From: Halieaceae bacterium UBA4452
GTDB taxonomy: Bacteria > Pseudomonadota > Gammaproteobacteria > Pseudomonadales > Halieaceae
Direction of reading: 5' to 3'
DNA length: 64,000 nucleotides
NCBI GenBank assembly: GCA_002389505.1
Contig: DGPA01000030.1
Span: forward strand, 1-64,000
Shown here: positions 26,512-35,228 of the stretch, in pieces
How positions within the stretch are numbered: position 1 is the first letter of the stretch
Layout of the letters: each line of letters opens with the position of its first letter
Made by a program: the position numbers and the translations under genes
Notes under the pieces: model-generated
The model's input: the letters and a program-made list of their open reading frames with translations, nothing else
Told to the model about the DNA's origin: nothing
Database searches by the model: none

Positions 26512-27726
26512 TTACCCAAGTGAAACAAAGAAGCCGGCTAACGCGGCGCTCATGAGGTTTGATAGCGTTGCCGCCAGTAAGGCACGCAATCCATACCGAG
26601 ATATTTCATCGCGCCGAGTAGGTGCAATGGCGCCTAAGCCACCCAACACGATAGCCACCGACGAGAAATTGGCAAAACCACACAGCGCAACAACAATAAT
26701 TACCTGCGAGGTTGGAGAGAATTGTTGTGCGACCTCCATGTAACCCACGTACGCGACGAACTCGTTGAGAACCAGCTTCTGTCCAATGAGTCCACCCGCC
26801 AGCTCCGCCTCTGACCACGGTATGCCTAACGCCCAGGCCAGCGGTTGAAACAGTATGCCCAACGCGGCTTGGAGTGTTACGCCTTGAAGACCCACGCTCT
26901 CGCCCATCCAACCCAATAGGCCATTAACTAATGCAATGAGCGCAATAAAGGCAATGAGCATCGCGGCGATGCCCGCTGCCATATTCAATCCATTCATGGC
27001 CCCGCTCGCGGCTGCGTCGATGACATTGACGTAGGCGTCACTGTCGGGCGCGGCACGTGTCCCGGGCTGAATAGGCTCTTGGGTTTCGGGCTCCAATAAT
27101 TTGGCCATTAACAGCCCCCCCGGGGCTGCCATGAAGCTAGCCGCTAATAGATAATCCAGGGGAATCCCCAAGGCCACATAGCCCGCCATGACCGAGCCGG
27201 CAATAGATGCCATACCGCCCACCATAACGGCAAATAGTTCAGATCCCGTCATAGTAGGTATATACGGCTTGGCGACTAAGGGTGCCTCAGCCTGACCGAC
27301 AAAAATGTTGGCCGCGGCAGATAGGGATTCCGTGTGACTGGTAGCCAGTAAATAGCGTAAACCACCACCGATAAGGCGAATCACCCACTGCATAATCCGT
27401 AAATAATAAAGCACGGCAATGAGCGCGCTAAAAAAAATGATCACCGGCAACACGTTGAAGGCAAATATAAAGCCAAGATTACTGGGCTCACTCACTAAGC
27501 CACCAAACACAAATTCTGACCCGGCACGACTGTAGTCAAGGAGTGCCGTAACGCTCTCGGCCAGTACTAGCAGCGCAGCATGACCCCAATCAGTAAACAG
27601 AGCGATGCCAGCAATAGCCGTCTGTAAAACGAAGGCCAAGCCGACGGTCCGCCAGTTAATCGCGTGACGGTTTGAGGAAAGCACCCAGGCAATAAATAGT
27701 AGTAGCGCAACGCCAATCAAGCTCAT
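26512..27726 (-). CDS. Concentrative nucleoside transporter (NupC family)
   Basis: A 404-residue CNT-family symporter importing nucleosides with sodium or protons. The N-terminal GVALLLFIAWVLSSNRHAINW, the central VFGFNV-like FNVLPVIIFFSALIAVLYYL, VGQAEAPLVAKPYIPTMT (within about 148-165) with the nucleoside-binding QAEAP, and the C-terminal VVALCGFANFSSVAIVLGGLGAI are all family hallmarks. About ten membrane segments are visible. It is first in a tight run with modABC, ending 14 bases before modA's start, but a functional link to molybdate uptake is not evident. Confidence 0.92.
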   Translation of the reverse strand: MSLIGVALLLFIAWVLSSNRHAINWRTVGLAFVLQTAIAGIALFTDWGHAALLVLAESVTALLDYSRAGSEFVFGGLVSEPSNLGFIFAFNVLPVIIFFSALIAVLYYLRIMQWVIRLIGGGLRYLLATSHTESLSAAANIFVGQAEAPLVAKPYIPTMTGSELFAVMVGGMASIAGSVMAGYVALGIPLDYLLAASFMAAPGGLLMAKLLEPETQEPIQPGTRAAPDSDAYVNVIDAAASGAMNGLNMAAGIAAMLIAFIALIALVNGLLGWMGESVGLQGVTLQAALGILFQPLAWALGIPWSEAELAGGLIGQKLVLNEFVAYVGYMEVAQQFSPTSQVIIVVALCGFANFSSVAIVLGGLGAIAPTRRDEISRYGLRALLAATLSNLMSAALAGFFVSLG

Positions 27727-27857
27727 GGTAATGCTCTAAGCCGCTATAAAGGTGAACCATACCCGCTAGCGGCAGCCTTGAGAACCGCTAACGTGAAGAC
27801 GCTCATAGGTGGCACGGCTGTCAGGTCATGGTAGGACTAGATCATCATCGACAACCA

Positions 27858-28286
27858 CTAACGGTTTGCCAGAGCGTCCCGCAATTTCTGGAGAAATAAC
27901 GAATAGTCTCCGGCGCAGGCGGTTAACTGCTGCTTATCGAGAAGCACGGCAAAATCCTCAGCCGACTCGACCACCACCATGGGCAAACGGCCCACGGTAA
28001 AGTCCGCCAGCGACCCTGACTGTTCGTCTTGATGCAGCCAGGCGACCTCTATCTCGTCTTTATCTAGCCGGTGACGCCACGAGGATTTCCCCAGGGGATT
28101 CCAGCCGTGACTAATATCACAGAGTGCACATTTGCGTTTGCCGAGTAGCTTACCAGCAATATAGGCGAGCTCCCCCTTAAGCGAGCCCAGTGCATCATAG
28201 ATGGCGTAAATAGTATCCCCAGCAGCGCTGTCGCTAGCGGACTTCGTGCTGGCGACCATGGCGCGTTCGTCGAGGGAATTCGTCAT
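27858..28286 (-). CDS. Conserved protein with CALCDISHG cysteine motif
   Basis: A 142-residue soluble protein with no signal peptide and no membrane segment. The visible core is IYAIYDALGSLKGELAYIAGKL (within about 27-48) followed by a CxxC pair in RKCALCDISHGWN (about 52-64), then a C-terminal half with WLHQDEQSG and VGRLPMVVVE and a third cysteine in LTACAGDYS. The pattern resembles thin, thioredoxin-like or DCC-like thiol proteins, but I do not recognise a named family. It follows an MFS permease gene on the same strand by 45 bases. The ATG has no strong Shine-Dalgarno; a second Met at residue 9 is possible. Confidence 0.7.
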   Translation of the reverse strand: MTNSLDERAMVASTKSASDSAAGDTIYAIYDALGSLKGELAYIAGKLLGKRKCALCDISHGWNPLGKSSWRHRLDKDEIEVAWLHQDEQSGSLADFTVGRLPMVVVESAEDFAVLLDKQQLTACAGDYSLFLQKLRDALANR

Positions 28287-28331
28287 CGTTTCATCACTTT
28301 GGCCGGGGTAAGCACAACAGGGTAACCGTAT

Positions 28332-29606
28332 CTAATAGAATTGTCGTTCGGTGCTCGCCCAGCGCCAGTAAAAAAAGGCGCCAAGAACAGCGATAAAGGC
28401 CGCCAGCTGGAAGACCACAATCCATGACTGGGTGGACTCCAAGACCCACCCGGAAACGAAAATGGCGACACCGCTGGCCACTGAGCCCAAGGTATTGGTA
28501 ATGCCCATTAACAAACCCGACTGCCCGGGTGCGATATCTAAGTGATTGGTGGCAAAACCGCCTATCGAGCACGCCGTCATGGCATTGCTAAACGTCACCA
28601 GCAATACGCTCGCTAGCACAGATTCAAGATGGCCCAGAACAGCAAAGCTTAGGGCGATACTACCAAAGGCAACACTCTGCATGACCTTCCTAACCTGCAG
28701 TCGATTGAATCCCCGGCTAATGAACGCATCGAACAGCCGGCCAGCAACGGGAGTCAGGAGCATCGCCACCACTGCCGGTGCAATGGCTAATACGCCAACG
28801 TCATCGAAATCAGCACCGAGGCCTTGATTAATATAGGTCGGTAGCCAAGACAACATCAGAAAAATCGTCCAGTTCAAACTCATGTGTGCAATAGCAATGG
28901 CCCAGACGGCGCGCGAACGAACTAGCGTGGCGACCGTAATCATGGGGAAATCGGCGGTGACGGGTAGTTTCTCTGCACTCAACGCACTGCGCGCGGGTGT
29001 GGGCGCTGATCGAGTCGAGGGCAGCCAAACGATGAACCACAGTACCCCAAGGAGGCCGTAGACATAGAACGCAACTTGCCAGGAGTAAGTGACAATGAGC
29101 AGCGGCGTCATGGCCAAGGCGATGACACTGCCGCCGGCAACACCAGAATTCATAAAGCCCACCGCCGTTGCTCGACGATGCTCGGGCACCCATTGGGCAT
29201 AAAGGGCGTAAATAGACGGCCAAGTGACCGCTTCAGCGACACCCATAAAAAATCTGCAGGCCAGTAAAATGCTCAGACTCACCGCTGCGGCTGGTGGCGT
29301 TAACAGGGTAAATACTGACCAAAGCAATACACCGATACCCAAAACCCACTTACCACCAAAACGATCGGCCAATAAGCCCGCGGGAATTTGTAAGGTCACA
29401 TAACCGAGGAAAAAGGCCGCCATAATGGCGCCCTGAGTTGAGGGACTCCAGCCATTGTCAGCAGCCATGGGGATAATAGCGATGGAAATAGCGATGCGGT
29501 CAATAAAACAAATATAGACCGCAATAACCGTTAGGGTCACCAACCACAGGGGTGACTGACGAAGTCGTTCAATGAAGCCGCTATTATTCAGACTGCCAGC
29601 GCTCAT
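28332..29606 (-). CDS. MFS transporter (ACS-like)
   Basis: A 424-residue major facilitator with twelve predicted membrane segments. The loop 2-3 signature is LADRFGGKWVLGIGVLLWS (about 78-96), and FMGVAEAVTWPSIYALYAQWVP (in part, about 115-136) is typical of the anion:cation symporter (ACS) family that carries organic acids such as glucarate, phthalate or vitamin analogues. A mid-protein loop of about 40 hydrophilic residues separates the two halves. It precedes the CALC-motif protein on the same strand. Confidence 0.88.
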   Translation of the reverse strand: MSAGSLNNSGFIERLRQSPLWLVTLTVIAVYICFIDRIAISIAIIPMAADNGWSPSTQGAIMAAFFLGYVTLQIPAGLLADRFGGKWVLGIGVLLWSVFTLLTPPAAAVSLSILLACRFFMGVAEAVTWPSIYALYAQWVPEHRRATAVGFMNSGVAGGSVIALAMTPLLIVTYSWQVAFYVYGLLGVLWFIVWLPSTRSAPTPARSALSAEKLPVTADFPMITVATLVRSRAVWAIAIAHMSLNWTIFLMLSWLPTYINQGLGADFDDVGVLAIAPAVVAMLLTPVAGRLFDAFISRGFNRLQVRKVMQSVAFGSIALSFAVLGHLESVLASVLLVTFSNAMTACSIGGFATNHLDIAPGQSGLLMGITNTLGSVASGVAIFVSGWVLESTQSWIVVFQLAAFIAVLGAFFYWRWASTERQFY

Positions 29607-29680
29607 GGAGATGTTTCTTTGTTGAAAGCCGGCTACTTTACAGGGGCGAACGCCGATGAACCAGCGTCTTCAGCAGTCTA

Positions 29681-30790
29681 TTAGCCCAGAGACATGAGCA
29701 TGGCTTTTTCAAAAGCACGCAGGCCCGAGATATCCCCTTGGCGAACAATATTGGCCCAATCTGGATTAGCAATCAGTGCCCGCCCCACTGCGACCATGTC
29801 GAAATCCCCCCGGTCGAGCATAGCAATGAGTCGATCAATGGATTCAGGCTTACCGTCTCGAAAAACCTGTTCCCCCGGTAATGGGATAAAGTCTGCATCT
29901 AAACTGACACTGCCCACAGTAATGCTAGGCAATCCTGTTATTCGCTTCACCCAACCCGCTAAATTCAGGTCGCTGCCAGGAAATTCTGGCTCCCAAAATC
30001 GCCGCTGACTGCAATGAAACCCATCAACTCCCGCCTCAACAAGCGGATGTAGGAAGGCTTCTAATTCCTTCTCAGTAGTCACCAGCCTCGCCTGGTAGTC
30101 CTGCTGCTTCCATTGCGACCAGCGCAAGATAATAGCAAATTCAGGACCCACTTCTGCGCGGCAAGCGGCAATAAGCTCTGCGACAAACCGGCCGCGATTC
30201 TCCAGGGAGCCACCGTATTCGTCGGTGCGCTGATTGGTGCCCTCCCAAAAAAATTGATCTAGCAAATAGCCATGCGCGCCATGGATTTCCACCCCGTCAA
30301 AGCCGAGAGCTTTGGCATCCCGCGCTCCTTCCGCAAAGGCACGAATGACGTCGTCAATATCTTGCTTGGACATTACGTGCCGATTGACCTTACCCGGAAC
30401 ATTCATTCCCGACGGCGTATATCCGTCCACATCGCCCTCGGGCAGTGCGCCTTTTTTACGCATGCCACCGCAGTGCCACAGCTGAGGCACAATACTCCCG
30501 CCCTCCGCGTGCACGGCCTGAGCAATCGCACCCCAAGCTGCGAGTCGTTCTTGTCCATAGAAGTAGGGCACATCGGGATAACCACTGGCAGCAATGTGAT
30601 TCACACAGGTGCCCTCGGTAACAATAAGCCCCACGCCACCCTCGGCGCGCTTGCGATAGTAGGCGAGGCTTTTCTCGTTGGGGATGTTATCGGGCGACTG
30701 ATTGCGCGTCATGGGCGCCATGACAATACGATTTTTGGCCTTGATAGATTTTATGGATAGGGGCAAGAATAGTGCGTCCACGTTACTCAT
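29681..30790 (-). CDS. NADH:flavin oxidoreductase, Old Yellow Enzyme family
   Basis: A 369-residue FMN TIM-barrel reductase, closer in length to classical OYE than the enzyme at 7655. It has IVMAPMTRNQSPDNIPNE (in part, about 22-39), the substrate pair in VEIHGAHGYLLDQFFW, and the signature DEYGGSLENRGRFVAEL. It should reduce enones, nitro-compounds or related alkenes using NAD(P)H in the cytoplasm. It is upstream of the MFS gene by about 75 bases on the same strand, so a transporter-reductase unit is possible. Confidence 0.9.
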   Translation of the reverse strand: MSNVDALFLPLSIKSIKAKNRIVMAPMTRNQSPDNIPNEKSLAYYRKRAEGGVGLIVTEGTCVNHIAASGYPDVPYFYGQERLAAWGAIAQAVHAEGGSIVPQLWHCGGMRKKGALPEGDVDGYTPSGMNVPGKVNRHVMSKQDIDDVIRAFAEGARDAKALGFDGVEIHGAHGYLLDQFFWEGTNQRTDEYGGSLENRGRFVAELIAACRAEVGPEFAIILRWSQWKQQDYQARLVTTEKELEAFLHPLVEAGVDGFHCSQRRFWEPEFPGSDLNLAGWVKRITGLPSITVGSVSLDADFIPLPGEQVFRDGKPESIDRLIAMLDRGDFDMVAVGRALIANPDWANIVRQGDISGLRAFEKAMLMSLG

Positions 30791-30960
30791 AGGTATAGCT
30801 CAACTGTGACTGCGAAGGAGAGTCGGAGTTTACTGAATTTTTGTGTTTTGTGCCCGCCACAACAATGCTAAATCGACTCTGTCCTCAGTGTTTGACAGAC
30901 CAGTCATCCATGCCTTTCTCTGACCCGTAGTGAATAGACATACCCAACGGTGAACCTTCG

Positions 30961-32259
30961 ATGCGCCACTTGCATTGGTTTCAAACTGATCTTCGTATTA
31001 CCGACAATCTTGCGCTAGCGAGTCACTCAGCGGCTGACAGCTTGCTGTGTGTCTACCTCATGCCTAAACCGCGGCCCTGGTGCAACAGTAATGGCTTGGG
31101 TGGTCAGCGTGATAGATTTTTAAGAGAGTCATTACAAGCGCTCAGAGAGTCGCTGCAAGATGTAGGGCAAGACCTTATGGTTTTAGAGGGTTCTCCTGAA
31201 CTGGTATTGCCAGATCTAGTGGCACGCTTTGCCATTACAGAACTATCCATGTCGTTCACGCCCGGCTATTACGAAAGCCAGACTTTGCTTCATCTACAAG
31301 CTGCACTGACGATCCCTGTTGAGGTGCATCCCGGTAACTCACTGTTCACTCAGTCTGAGCTACCCTTCGAGCTGCCTGAAATGCCCAAGGTTTTTTCGCC
31401 TTTTCGCCGACAGGTGGAAACACTGGCCGTGCCCGGTCCAGGACCGGCTATCGAGCGACTGCCACCCCCACCGGCAGCCCAATTTGATGCTATCCCGCGC
31501 GCCAACAGCACACCGCATACCGCACTCCCACTGCCGGGCGGGCGTGAAGCAGGAAAGCGTAGAGTGCGGCAATTTATCTTTGATCAAGCCGCTATCATTG
31601 ACTACAAAAGCACCCGCAATGGCCTTGACGGTCTTGACGGGTCGAGCACGTTTTCTCCTTGGCTCGCCAACGGCAATCTATCGGTTCGTGAAGTCGCCCA
31701 CGATATTTTCCGCTTTGAGCGGGAGCGGCTGAGTAATGAATCCACTTACTGGTTGTACTTTGAGCTTCTTTGGCGTGAGTTTTTCTATTGGCGGGCTGTG
31801 AGCGACAGCCGCGCGCTGTTTCGCTCAGGTGGGGTTGCTGGAAAAGCCGGGCAGTCTACCTTCATAGCCAGCGCTTTTACCCGCTGGTGTGCTGGCAATA
31901 CCGATTACCCCCTCGTCAACGCACTCATGCGACAACTCACCGCCACCGGCTGGATGAGCAACCGCGGTCGCCAAATAGCAGCTAGCTGCTTGATTAACGA
32001 GCTGGGAATCGACTGGCGCTTCGGCGCTGCATTTTTTGAAAAACATCTTATCGATTACGATGTAGGCAGTAACTACGGTAACTGGCAATACATTGCGGGC
32101 GTCGGCAGCGATCCACGGGGCGGGCGACATTTCAACATTGACAAGCAATCCGCCCAGCATGATCCGGATGGGCTATTCACCAAGAAGTGGCAAGGAGTTA
32201 GACCAGCTCAGCCGGTTGATGTCACCGATGGGGCTGATTGGCCTCTGGCACCCGACTAA
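30961..32259 (+). CDS. DASH-type cryptochrome/photolyase
   Basis: A 432-residue FAD-containing photolyase-family protein of the cryptochrome DASH group, which repairs cyclobutane dimers in single-stranded or looped DNA. The N-terminal HLHWFQTDLRITDN opens the alpha/beta antenna domain; KVFSPFRRQVE is the CRY-DASH linker motif. The FAD domain carries YWLYFELLWREFFYWRA, DYPLVNALMRQLTATGWMSNRGRQIAAS (in part) and the DYDVGSNYGNWQYIAGVGSDPRGG end that is specific to DASH. The stop overlaps the ATG of a DUF2256 gene by one base (TAATG), the usual partner. Confidence 0.93.
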   Translation: MRHLHWFQTDLRITDNLALASHSAADSLLCVYLMPKPRPWCNSNGLGGQRDRFLRESLQALRESLQDVGQDLMVLEGSPELVLPDLVARFAITELSMSFTPGYYESQTLLHLQAALTIPVEVHPGNSLFTQSELPFELPEMPKVFSPFRRQVETLAVPGPGPAIERLPPPPAAQFDAIPRANSTPHTALPLPGGREAGKRRVRQFIFDQAAIIDYKSTRNGLDGLDGSSTFSPWLANGNLSVREVAHDIFRFERERLSNESTYWLYFELLWREFFYWRAVSDSRALFRSGGVAGKAGQSTFIASAFTRWCAGNTDYPLVNALMRQLTATGWMSNRGRQIAASCLINELGIDWRFGAAFFEKHLIDYDVGSNYGNWQYIAGVGSDPRGGRHFNIDKQSAQHDPDGLFTKKWQGVRPAQPVDVTDGADWPLAPD

Positions 32260-32414
32260 TGGCTATGCGTAAAAAATCAGATCTGCCCACTAAAGTGTGC
32301 CCGGTGTGTGATCGACCGTTCAGCTGGCGTGCCCGCTGGAAAACTAACTGGCCCCATATTGTTTACTGTTCGCGTCGCTGTGCCAGTCAACGCCATCAAC
32401 GCAAGGATCCCTAG
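32259..32414 (+). CDS. DUF2256 small zinc-ribbon-like protein
   Basis: A 51-residue protein beginning at the ATG of TAATG, overlapping the cryptochrome stop. I translated it by hand. The DUF2256 pattern is present: KVCPVCDRPFSWRARWKTNW followed by a second cysteine pair in YCSRRCASQRH, so four cysteines (14, 17, 37, 41) can bind one zinc ion. Three tryptophans and a basic tail suit nucleic-acid binding. DUF2256 genes are commonly next to DASH cryptochromes in gammaproteobacteria and cyanobacteria, implying a joint role in light-dependent DNA repair, not proven. It is easily missed by gene callers because of its size. Confidence 0.9.
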   Translation: MAMRKKSDLPTKVCPVCDRPFSWRARWKTNWPHIVYCSRRCASQRHQRKDP

Positions 32415-32489
32415 CGGGGTTCGAGAAAAAGCCTGGCCACATGCCACCCCTGTCGGGCGTCGATTCACGAGTGAGTCTGTCTCGACAGC

Positions 32490-33638
32490 CTAGCGCCAGC
32501 GGAGGTTGTGGCGTCCGAGATCCGCGATAGATTTAGCGCCCATCAATTTCATGTCACGCTCAATCTCTGAGCGCATATTTCCCAGGGCTCGCTCTACACC
32601 TGCCTGACCTCCCGCTGCGAGGGCATACAGATACCAGCGCCCTCCAGAGCACGCTTTAGCTCCAAGAGACAGCGCTTTCAGCACGTGGGTGCCGCGCTGG
32701 ATGCCACCGTCACAAATCACATCAATATCACTACCCACCGCATCAATAATCTCCGCTAGCTGATCGAAGGGCGCACGAGCGCCATCGAGCTGCCGCCCCC
32801 CATGGTTGGATACCATAATCGCGTTCGCACCGATATCCACAGCGCGCCTGGCGTCGTTTACCGACATGACGCCCTTCAGGCAAAAGGGGCCACCCCACCG
32901 TTCTCGAATATCCGCTGCAGCATTCCAATCCATAGATTGGTCCAGCATTGACGAGAAATAATCTGATACTGACACGCTAACATTTGACCCTTCGGCAATG
33001 TGGTCTTTTAAATTTGACAACTCAAAGGCGTCCCGAAAAAGATAATTCAGCGTCCACTCAGGATGCAGCGCAAAGCTGGCAAGGCTGCTGGGAGTCAGTC
33101 GCGGCGGAGAGGTGAAGCCGGTCAGTAAATCGCGCTCCCTATTTCCGCCGACAATGGTATCGACGGTCAAAGCTAAAGCATCAAATCCCGCGGCTTTACA
33201 GCGATCAATCATGCCGTAGGTGAGCCCTTTGTCTTTGTGGTAATACAGCTGGAAAATCTTCGGCGTACTAATCATTGCGCCTATTTCTTCGATACCCACG
33301 GTGGCCAACGAGGAGATGCCAAATAGCGTACCGTGGGCTTGAGCCGCTCGGCCCACTGCCCGCTCACCTTCATGGTGGAACAGTCGCTGCAGTGCGGTGG
33401 GGGATAGAAAAAGAGGCAGCTCAATGTCGAGACCCATCACTTGGGTGCGCATATCAATGGAGTCGACACCCGACAACACGTTGGGTACCAAATCACAGTC
33501 GTCGTAGGCGGCGGTGTTGCGACGATAAGTGACCTCATCGTCGGCAGCGCCATCAATATAATGGAAGATGGGACTGGGCAGGCGGCGTTTCGCGAGTTTG
33601 CGAAATTGTTTAGTGTTAAAACAGTGTTTTAATGACAT
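32490..33638 (-). CDS. FMN-dependent alpha-hydroxy-acid dehydrogenase/oxidase
   Basis: A 382-residue FMN enzyme of the LldD/mandelate dehydrogenase/glycolate oxidase family, oxidising an L-2-hydroxy acid to the 2-oxo acid. The N-terminus FRKLAKRRLPSPIFHYIDGAADDE (in part, about 12-35) and IELPLFLSPTALQRLFHHEGE (about 72-92) are standard, as is the active-site SNHGGRQLDGA (about 279-289) with His and Arg for base and carboxylate binding. It lies at the downstream end of the long minus-strand block. Substrate (lactate, mandelate or a longer hydroxy acid) is unknown. Confidence 0.9.
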   Translation of the reverse strand: MSLKHCFNTKQFRKLAKRRLPSPIFHYIDGAADDEVTYRRNTAAYDDCDLVPNVLSGVDSIDMRTQVMGLDIELPLFLSPTALQRLFHHEGERAVGRAAQAHGTLFGISSLATVGIEEIGAMISTPKIFQLYYHKDKGLTYGMIDRCKAAGFDALALTVDTIVGGNRERDLLTGFTSPPRLTPSSLASFALHPEWTLNYLFRDAFELSNLKDHIAEGSNVSVSVSDYFSSMLDQSMDWNAAADIRERWGGPFCLKGVMSVNDARRAVDIGANAIMVSNHGGRQLDGARAPFDQLAEIIDAVGSDIDVICDGGIQRGTHVLKALSLGAKACSGGRWYLYALAAGGQAGVERALGNMRSEIERDMKLMGAKSIADLGRHNLRWR

Positions 33639-33734
33639 GTCGCCACTCTATCCCAGCCGGCGTCTCTGAAACAAGAAACCCACCGTCAATTCCCGGTATT
33701 CATGGGCACTCGGCACCAGCCTGACCCACACCCT

Positions 33735-35102
33735 TTAAGCGGAGAGCTTCGCGTTTATCGCACGGGCCACGACCCACAGTCGGTCTTGTCCCCATACAGC
33801 CAGCTGTTCCTCACCATGGGCATCCAGTAACCGAAAGCTGGGCACTCCCCACAAGCCCGACTGGTACATCATCTGTCGATTAACCTCAAGAATCTCTTGC
33901 CAGCCATCGCGGTCCAGATGCGTCTTGGCGTCTTGCCAATTGAGATCGGCGGCTTCAACTACCTTGCGCAGCCCCGCATCATTATTGGTATTTACGCCCA
34001 GTACAAAGGCATGACGCAGGAAACTAGAGATCAATGCGACATCTTTGCCCTGCTCTCTCGCCCAAGGATAAAGGGAGTAGCAACGCCGCGCGGGTTCGCC
34101 AATGGGGTCATAGAAATGACCATAGGGAACGCCTTGATCATGCGCTTCCCGGGCCGCATCCATAAAGATGTACATGCCTTTTTCCCGGGTCGCCGGTACG
34201 CCGCGCATCACCATAGGCAAGACAGGTCGAACGTGAAGATTGACCCCGGTGCGGGTCGCTAGGTCGACCGCACGGTCAAAAATAACGGCGGTATAAGGGC
34301 TTCTCAAGGAGGCAAAAAGCTCCAGAGTCAGCGTGCCGGTATCGCGTTTTTCCCCTAGGTCAACGGCGGGTTTTGGCGCGATGATAGGGGTGCCCGCCTC
34401 GGTATCCAGCCCCAAATCAGCCAGCCGCTGCTCTAAAAAATGTAAGCGATCAATCCCCCAGTACCATTCGCCCTCATAGTAAAACATAGCCCCCAAATAA
34501 TGTTTGAGTTCACGCCGGCGCTCATTACCCGCATTCACCGCCGCTGCGCCGGTCTCCCGGTCGAGTTGTCCGACAGTGGATGCTAGCTCCTCTAGCCCCT
34601 GTTTATCGCCAAGCCACAGCAAGCGGCTGACTGATTCACTATGGTCGATGAAGGACGCGTGGTCTTGAGCGGCCAATATTTGCGTCGCCAGCGCTACCAG
34701 CATTGGCTGAGGCGGTTGCGGATGCTCAGGGAAATCGAGTCCATAACCCGGGGCAATCAGCTGCGCATCATAGCGGGATAGGCGCGCCAATAAATCGGGT
34801 TCCGCAATATTTTTTCCCGACGGCACTTGCACCAAATGGCAGATAACCTCAACGTCATAACGACTCGCTAATGGTTTCAATAGACAAGCAGTGAGGTGGC
34901 TGTAGCCATCATCGACCTGATGAAAATACTCAATGCGATGAGGGCGTGATGCTTTCCGACGATTCTGCTCGGCTTTAGCACGGCGCTTGCCCGTGCGCTT
35001 GGTAGTGAACAACCGACTCATAAGGGCCGATGTCAGCCAGCGCTGAAGTGAACTCGGGTCTGATGTTGCCGCCCCGCCCTGATCTTTAAACTGCTCTGCC
35101 AT
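33735..35102 (-). CDS. Tandem HCCA-isomerase/DSBA-like thioredoxin-fold protein
   Basis: A 455-residue protein built of two thioredoxin-like units. The first (about 55-220) begins RIEYFHQVDDGYSHLTACL; the second (about 255-455) begins LTLELFASLRSPYTAVIFD and contains the FYDPIGEPARRCYSLYPWAREQG insertion and the GLWGVPSFRL cis-proline loop of the DSBA/2-hydroxychromene-2-carboxylate isomerase clan. No CxxC redox site is present in either unit; the SLRSPYT serine matches the glutathione-binding serine of HCCA isomerases. There is no signal peptide. A cytoplasmic glutathione-dependent isomerase in aromatic or polycyclic degradation is the natural guess. Preceded by AGGGAG, it follows the acyl-CoA ligase gene on the same strand. 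Confidence 0.82.
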   Translation of the reverse strand: MAEQFKDQGGAATSDPSSLQRWLTSALMSRLFTTKRTGKRRAKAEQNRRKASRPHRIEYFHQVDDGYSHLTACLLKPLASRYDVEVICHLVQVPSGKNIAEPDLLARLSRYDAQLIAPGYGLDFPEHPQPPQPMLVALATQILAAQDHASFIDHSESVSRLLWLGDKQGLEELASTVGQLDRETGAAAVNAGNERRRELKHYLGAMFYYEGEWYWGIDRLHFLEQRLADLGLDTEAGTPIIAPKPAVDLGEKRDTGTLTLELFASLRSPYTAVIFDRAVDLATRTGVNLHVRPVLPMVMRGVPATREKGMYIFMDAAREAHDQGVPYGHFYDPIGEPARRCYSLYPWAREQGKDVALISSFLRHAFVLGVNTNNDAGLRKVVEAADLNWQDAKTHLDRDGWQEILEVNRQMMYQSGLWGVPSFRLLDAHGEEQLAVWGQDRLWVVARAINAKLSA

Positions 35103-35228
35103 GAAATGACCGCTCCCTTTTTCGATGCTACCAGTACGCCTATTCTCAGCGTCTGCCTATGCCGCAAACCATTGACCCTCTGTGATGTCGAGCCGCCCTC
35201 ACGTTAGCTAGCAGGCATGGCCAGATTA

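Noticed and set aside
23950..27726. Functional operon linking nucleoside uptake to molybdate uptake
   Set aside because: The overlap shows cotranscription is likely, but nothing ties the substrates together; treated as chance adjacency.
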